From positions 1-47,336 of the forward strand of contig NZ_JALJRB010000035.1 of assembly GCF_022968795.1 (NCBI RefSeq): DNA of 47,336 bases, written 5' to 3'. Every line of letters starts with the position of its first letter. Within the stretch, counting starts at the first letter, position 1. The stretch comes from Desulfatitalea alkaliphila (lineage in GTDB: Bacteria > Desulfobacterota > Desulfobacteria > Desulfobacterales > Desulfosarcinaceae). Shown here one piece after another: positions 41,846 to 47,336 of the stretch. A program made the position numbers and the translations under genes. Under the pieces are notes generated by a model. The model made no database searches and was not told where the DNA came from. It saw only the letters and a list, made by a program, of their open reading frames with translations.

Positions 41846-42772
41846 TCAATCCAGCATGTATTTGCGCGGGTCCACCGGTACGCCGTTGAGGCGTACTTCA
41901 TAGTGCACATGGGGGCCCGTGCTGCGGCCGGTGTTGCCCATGAGGGCGATTTTCTGGCCCCGTTTGACCCGCTCGCCCTTTTTCACCAGGAATTTGTCTA
42001 TGTGGCCGTAGCGGGTCACCATGCCATAACCATGGTCGATGGTGACCATGTTCCCGATCAACCACTGTTTTTCGGCGTGGGTCACGACACCGTCCGCCGG
42101 GGCGATGATGGGGGTGCCCACATGGTTGGCGATGTCCATGCCGCGGTGCAGCTCCCGGCGTCCGGTGAAAGGCGAAACCCGGTAGCCGAACTCCGAGGAA
42201 ACCCACCCCTTAGCCGGCCGCAGGGAGGGGGTCGCCGCCAGCAGGCTGCGCTTGTCCTTCAGGCCTTCCAAAAGATCCGCGAAACTTTGCTGGCGCACCT
42301 TGGCGGCCTGTTCGACCTGGTTGAGCTGACTGTGCATGGCGCGCATCAAGCGGCCGTGGTCCTCTTGCAGGTCGATTTCGGGATCCAGGTTTTCCGGCAC
42401 GGAGCCGCCGACGGAGATCAGGGAGGCCTGGTCATCCTTGTGTTCCAGGTTGGCCAGGATGCGCACCTTCTGTTCGAAATCACCCAGTGCCAGCAGGTCG
42501 GCTTTGAGCCCGTTGATGTTTTCGGCAAAGGCTTGAATCTGACGCCGCTGGTTTTCCAATTCGGTTTGTTTTTGCGTGACCTGGGTGTGGAGCCTGTTCA
42601 GCTCGGCCACCGAATGGTGCAAATGGGTATAATGCCAGATGCCCGCCGCGAGACCGATAACGGCAGCGAATGCCAGCATCAGGGTGAGCCGGACATAGCG
42701 CTTGGCGAAAAAGAGTTCCCGAACCGGGCTTCCCTTGTCATCGATGACCAGAACTGTGTAGTGTTTGCGCAT
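41846..42772 (-). CDS. Membrane-anchored M23 (LytM/NlpD-type) metallopeptidase
   Basis: Peptidoglycan endopeptidase or activator of 308 aa. A short cytoplasmic tail ('MRKHYTVLVIDDKGSPVREL') precedes one TM (about 31-49) and a coiled coil (about 50-105, 'RLHTQVTQKQTELENQRRQ'). The M23 domain near 200-305 keeps the zinc and active-site residues: 'HRGMDIANHVGTPIIAPADG' (HxxxD), 'TIDHGYGMVTRYGHID' and 'GPHVHYEVRLNG' (HxH), so it should be enzymatically active. Two ATG codons adjoin; the second is better spaced from GGAG. Its stop is 7 bp from the convergent hemL stop. Confidence 0.92.
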   Translation of the reverse strand: MRKHYTVLVIDDKGSPVRELFFAKRYVRLTLMLAFAAVIGLAAGIWHYTHLHHSVAELNRLHTQVTQKQTELENQRRQIQAFAENINGLKADLLALGDFEQKVRILANLEHKDDQASLISVGGSVPENLDPEIDLQEDHGRLMRAMHSQLNQVEQAAKVRQQSFADLLEGLKDKRSLLAATPSLRPAKGWVSSEFGYRVSPFTGRRELHRGMDIANHVGTPIIAPADGVVTHAEKQWLIGNMVTIDHGYGMVTRYGHIDKFLVKKGERVKRGQKIALMGNTGRSTGPHVHYEVRLNGVPVDPRKYMLD

Positions 42773-43156
42773 CATGCTCCATGAAACCGGCACAGCCAAG
42801 TGCGCCGTGCATTGTCGTGTTTTGCCGGATGGGCGCTTCGACCGCCATGATCCGAAAAACGATATCCGGCAAGGCATCACACCTTTCGCGTCGGCAATAT
42901 TTTTGCAATTATAATGCCATGTTGTGGGCGGCGCATCCACTCAGCGCGGTTGCCGGAGGCCGCTGCCGCTGCCGATGCACCTTGTGCGGGGACAATGGCG
43001 CCGAAATACAGCCAATACCGTTCGTTCCACCTTTTCAGCTGCGCGAAGCCGACTGTGCTGAATTGCTCGTCGAACCCTCCGTTGACATCCGCTAACTGGA
43101 CAATTTTTGACACATCCATAGTGGATGGTGTCAAAAATTGTACACCTCGGGCCGCA
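42773..43156. other. Intergenic region with long palindrome, between M23 and GAF/sigma-54 genes
   Basis: About 380 bp. A TATAAT (minus strand, 42908-42913) may be the -10 of the M23 gene with a long leader, but no good -35 is found. A long inverted repeat lies at its right end. An 85-codon minus frame (42877-43134) starts inside that repeat and has no ribosome site. Confidence 0.45.
43100..43141. repeat. 42-bp near-perfect palindrome after the GAF/sigma-54 activator gene
   Basis: Left arm ACAATTTTTGACACATCCA (43100-43118) and right arm (43122-43141) are inverse copies apart from one extra base, around a TAG centre. It starts 16 bp after the stop of the activator gene. No T tract follows on either strand, so it is not a standard terminator; a MITE, IS-end remnant or operator are alternatives. 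Confidence 0.75.
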
Positions 43157-44662
<1,506 letters not shown>

Positions 44663-44761
44663 CGCGTTGTCTGCCAAAGGTTGTTGGGTTAGGGTGTCCG
44701 TCAGGATGACGGCGGGACCGAATCGAGAGCGTTGAAACCGTTTCCAGGCAGAATTGTCAGT

Positions 44762-44790
44762 ATGATAACCAAGATAGGGTGGGGTGTCAA
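44762..44790 (-). promoter_or_regulatory. Sigma-70-type promoter of the GAF/sigma-54 activator gene
   Basis: TTGACA (44785-44790, perfect), a 17-bp spacer and TATCAT (44762-44767, five of six) on the minus strand, about 100 bp before the start codon. Confidence 0.75.
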
Positions 44791-44868
44791 ATTCTTATGC
44801 GTTCCGCTATTGGAACATCGGGTGAAGTGTAGTAACAAACTTCTTTGATTTGACAAGGGAGAAGCCGG

Positions 44869-46293
44869 ATGGTTGCGGACGAAGTGCCTGTGATACCTGG
44901 ATCGGTGAAGAGCGTGCATTTGATTGCGGTGTGCGGCACGGCCATGGGGGCCTTGGCTTGCATGCTCAAGGCGATGGGCTACGCGGTGACCGGTTCGGAC
45001 CAGCATGTTTACCCGCCCATGAGCGACTTTCTGCGGCTCCGGGGCATCGTGGTGCAAGAAGGGTTCAAGTCCGAGCACCTGGCCCATCGGCCCGACTTGG
45101 TGGTGGTGGGCAACGCGGTGCGCCGGGACAACCCCGAGGCCGTGGCCCTGTCGGCCATGGGGCTACCCTTCTGCTCCATGCCCATGGCGATCAATCGCTT
45201 CGCAGCCGCCGGCAAACGGCAGATCGTGATCACCGGCACCCACGGCAAGACCACCACTTCGGCGTTCATCGCCTGGCTGCTGCACTGCGCCAGCTTGGAT
45301 CCCTCCTTTCTTATCGGAGGGATCGTCACGGACTTCGACAGCAATTTCCGGGTCGGTCAAGGCACCTGGATGGTGCTGGAAGGGGACGAGTACGACACCG
45401 CCTTTTTCGACAAGGGGCCGAAATTTTTACACTATACCCCGCACACCGCCGTGTTGACCAGCATCGAGTTCGACCATGCCGACATTTTCACCGACCTGGA
45501 CCATATCAAACGGGCCTTTCGCACCTTCGTGTCCCGCCTCTCCTCCGAGGCGGCCCTGGTCGCCTTTGATCAGGATGTCAATGTGGACGAAATGTGCGCC
45601 GTCGCCCCTTGCCAGGTGATATCTTACGGATTCCGGCCCGACGCCGCCTGGTCTCTGGGGGAGATCACGGTGGCGCCGCCTTTCACCCGGTTCGATGTGC
45701 ATCACCAGGGCGCGCACTACGCCCGGTTCAAGACCCGCATGATCGGGCGGCACAACCTGGCCAATCTGCTTGCGGGCGTGGCGGTGGCGCACCGGTTGGG
45801 GATCGCCCCTGAGGTGACCGCCCGGGCCTTGGAAAGTTTCGGCGGCGTGCGCCGGCGGCAGCAGTTGCGGGGCGTCAGAAACGACATCGTGGTGCTGGAC
45901 GATTTCGCCCACCACCCCACCGCCGTACGCGAAACGGTGCAGGCGGTTAAAACGTTCTACGGTGAGCGGCGCCTGATTGCCGTTTTCGAGCCGCGCACCA
46001 ACTCCAGCCGGCGCAACATCTTTCAGTCGGTCTACCCCACCAGCTTCGACGCTGCCGATGAAATCTGCATTCGGCAAGCGCCCATGCTGGAGCAGATTCC
46101 CCCCGAGCAGCGTTTTTCCTCCGCCCGACTGGTCGCCGATTTACAGGCCCGCGGCAAACAGGCCCAATGCTTCGCCGATACCGATCTTTTGCTCGAATGG
46201 CTGGTCGCGCAGGCGCGGCCCGGTGATGTGGTATTGATCATGTCCAATGGCGGCTTCGACAACATTCATGCCCGCCTGCTGGAACGGCTATGA
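44869..46293 (+). CDS. mpl: UDP-N-acetylmuramate:L-Ala-gamma-D-Glu-meso-DAP ligase
   Basis: Murein-peptide recycling ligase of 474 aa in the Mur ligase family, joining recovered tripeptide to UDP-MurNAc. It has 'VHLIAVCGTAMGALACML' at the N-terminus (the UDP-binding Rossmann motif in the Mpl form), the ATP site 'ITGTHGKTTTSAFIAW' near 122-137, 'EGDEYDTAFFDKGPKFLHY' and the Mpl-type 'VVLDDFAHHPTAVRETVQ' and 'FEPRTNSSRRNIF'. AAGGGAG precedes the ATG. The stop overlaps the next start by 4 bp. It indicates meso-DAP peptidoglycan and cell-wall recycling. Confidence 0.95.
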   Translation: MVADEVPVIPGSVKSVHLIAVCGTAMGALACMLKAMGYAVTGSDQHVYPPMSDFLRLRGIVVQEGFKSEHLAHRPDLVVVGNAVRRDNPEAVALSAMGLPFCSMPMAINRFAAAGKRQIVITGTHGKTTTSAFIAWLLHCASLDPSFLIGGIVTDFDSNFRVGQGTWMVLEGDEYDTAFFDKGPKFLHYTPHTAVLTSIEFDHADIFTDLDHIKRAFRTFVSRLSSEAALVAFDQDVNVDEMCAVAPCQVISYGFRPDAAWSLGEITVAPPFTRFDVHHQGAHYARFKTRMIGRHNLANLLAGVAVAHRLGIAPEVTARALESFGGVRRRQQLRGVRNDIVVLDDFAHHPTAVRETVQAVKTFYGERRLIAVFEPRTNSSRRNIFQSVYPTSFDAADEICIRQAPMLEQIPPEQRFSSARLVADLQARGKQAQCFADTDLLLEWLVAQARPGDVVLIMSNGGFDNIHARLLERL

Positions 46294-46958
46294 CACCTGT
46301 GCGAGGTCATGACGTGGAAACCGACTGCCTCCCACCCGAACCGCCGACATTGATGCAAGTGCTGCGCGCCAACAGCCGCTGGTTCGCCTTGGCGGCCGCG
46401 CTTTTTTTCGTCAGCGCCGTGGTAATGCACCTCACACCCCGCACCGGCCATCGCCTGTCCGATGCGATCCTCGATACCCAAATGGAGGGCCTGGAACGGC
46501 TGATCGACATCATCATGGGGTTGCCCCCGGTGGCCGCCGCCTTGCTGGTTTTCGTCAACAACCTGATCTCCATGGTGCAGATGATGCTCCTGGGCTTCAT
46601 CGCCGCTCTCTCTCCCATCCTGACCCTGTGCCTCAACGGCATGCTGGTGGGGGTGGTCACGGCCATGCCGGGACTGCAAGGCGCGGACCTGCTGCGCATG
46701 GTGGCGGTCACCCTGCTGCCCCACGGAATTTTCGAACTGGCCGCCTTCTTCCTCAGCGGCGGCATCGGCCTCAAATTCGGCTTCCACGTAACCCTGGCGC
46801 CCCTGCCGGGATGCACCCGCAAACAGAGTTTTAAAATCATCTGGCGCGAAATCTGGATCGTCATGCCCTTGTTGACCCTGCTGGTCCTCATCGCCGCCTT
46901 CGTAGAGATCTTCGTCACCGGTCAACTGGCCAACCGATTTATCTCCCCGTCCCCCTGA
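46290..46958 (+). CDS. SpoIIM-like (DUF95) integral membrane protein
   Basis: Membrane protein of 222 aa with about five TM segments (near 33-49, 80-97, 101-128, 140-157 and 195-213). The family cues are 'FVNNLISMVQMMLLGFIAAL', 'NGMLVGVVTAM' and 'LPHGIFELAAFFLSGGIGL', the last close to the 'PHG-x-E' signature of SpoIIM proteins. Non-sporulating bacteria carry homologs of unknown role. Its ATG overlaps the mpl stop (ATGA), so translation is probably coupled. Confidence 0.85.
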   Translation: MTPVRGHDVETDCLPPEPPTLMQVLRANSRWFALAAALFFVSAVVMHLTPRTGHRLSDAILDTQMEGLERLIDIIMGLPPVAAALLVFVNNLISMVQMMLLGFIAALSPILTLCLNGMLVGVVTAMPGLQGADLLRMVAVTLLPHGIFELAAFFLSGGIGLKFGFHVTLAPLPGCTRKQSFKIIWREIWIVMPLLTLLVLIAAFVEIFVTGQLANRFISPSP

Positions 46959-47105
46959 ATCCCGCCGACCGCCGAAACCACTGTGCCGGCCGGACTCGAA
47001 TTTTCAAAAATAGGTTCGGTTTGTTAGTTGTCCGGCTACGTAGGCAAGTGCGCGAGCAATTATTGATACTGCTTCCATGGGTGCCCAGGGAGCAATGATG
47101 GGCTT
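46959..47105. other. Intergenic region at the end of the window, left part
   Basis: Noncoding-looking sequence after the SpoIIM-like gene; with the repeat that follows, no gene is seen from 46959 to 47336. No clear terminator was found for mpl-spoIIM. Confidence 0.45.
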
Positions 47106-47224
47106 TGATGCGCTTCCTTCGTCAGCACATCCTATAATCCTCGCCAATAAGAATCAAAGGTGATAGGGAAAATGCCATAAACCGACCCTATGCCATAGGA
47201 TGCGCTGACGAAGGAAGCGCATCA
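47106..47224. repeat. 30-bp inverted repeat pair (MITE/REP-like unit)
   Basis: Arms 47106-47135 and 47195-47224 are inverse copies with a single mismatch (A/G), starting TGATGCGCTTCC and running through TTCGTCAGC to CATCCTAT. A 59-bp AT-richer centre separates them. The core motif resembles a palindromic repeat I recall from many proteobacterial intergenic regions; copy number in this genome is unknown. Confidence 0.8.
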
Positions 47225-47336
47225 TTTCATTTCAAATGACACCGCCGATTATAGATGATTGGGGGCGGACGAATGGTTGTTTTTTTTGAAGCTGTATTGT
47301 CTGTTCTCGCAAAAAGGCGGGTGGGCCGGGGAGAGT

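Noticed and set aside
42877-43134. 85-codon minus-strand open frame beginning in the palindrome
   Set aside because: No ribosome site, no family resemblance, Ala/Ser-rich stretch typical of GC-rich noncoding frames.

Overview
The window reads as chromosomal DNA of a GC-rich, Gram-negative anaerobe, most likely a sulfate-reducing Desulfobacterota (Desulfosarcina/Desulfatitalea-like). This is inferred from gene content only. The supporting content is nrfHA nitrite reductase, a roughly ten-heme lipoprotein cytochrome, 2-oxoacid:ferredoxin oxidoreductase (korDABC), a fused ADP-forming acyl-CoA synthetase, a RACo-type ASKHA protein, cysteine-rich PAS sensors, sigma-54 activators, and outer-membrane maintenance genes (mlaA, mlaC, a porin). 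No taxonomic marker such as rRNA is present.

Layout. 1-5055 (minus): a TetR-HlyD-RND efflux operon with a clear TetR promoter/operator. 5184-7277 (plus): a DtxR-type metal regulator and a porin-like barrel protein. 7310-8810: a PlsC-type acyltransferase whose start and body lie in different frames across an A9 run, then a CBS-domain protein. 8814-16754 (minus): a CHASE-PAS hybrid histidine kinase, then a SNF2 helicase, MscS channel and four-helix-bundle gene in a row; the last is framed by inverted arrays of a 9-bp repeat. 17132-23569: a small basic protein, a LysM lytic transglycosylase, GlpD, a PilZ protein and the acyl-CoA synthetase. 23921-28613: two small proteins, a NUDIX hydrolase, an ASKHA activator without an iron-sulfur domain, and convergent mlaC-mlaA. 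29205-31388: a PocR-GAF-PAS-GGDEF cyclase.

The most distinctive part is 31403-36998. nrfHA has a sigma-70-type promoter. Directly upstream of it is a PAS/sigma-54 activator gene that stops in the middle of its AAA+ domain. Divergent from that gene is a consensus sigma-54 promoter with two inverted repeats upstream, driving a 10-11-heme lipoprotein cytochrome and a lipoprotein with two rhodanese domains. This pair looks like a periplasmic or surface electron-transfer module acting on a sulfur, selenium or tellurium compound and is the best candidate for an uncharacterised system.

37027-46958: tRNA-Pro(GGG), korDABC, hemL, an M23 peptidase, a complete GAF/sigma-54 activator, mpl, and a SpoIIM-like membrane protein translationally coupled to mpl. 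The window ends with a noncoding 30-bp inverted repeat resembling a MITE/REP-like unit.
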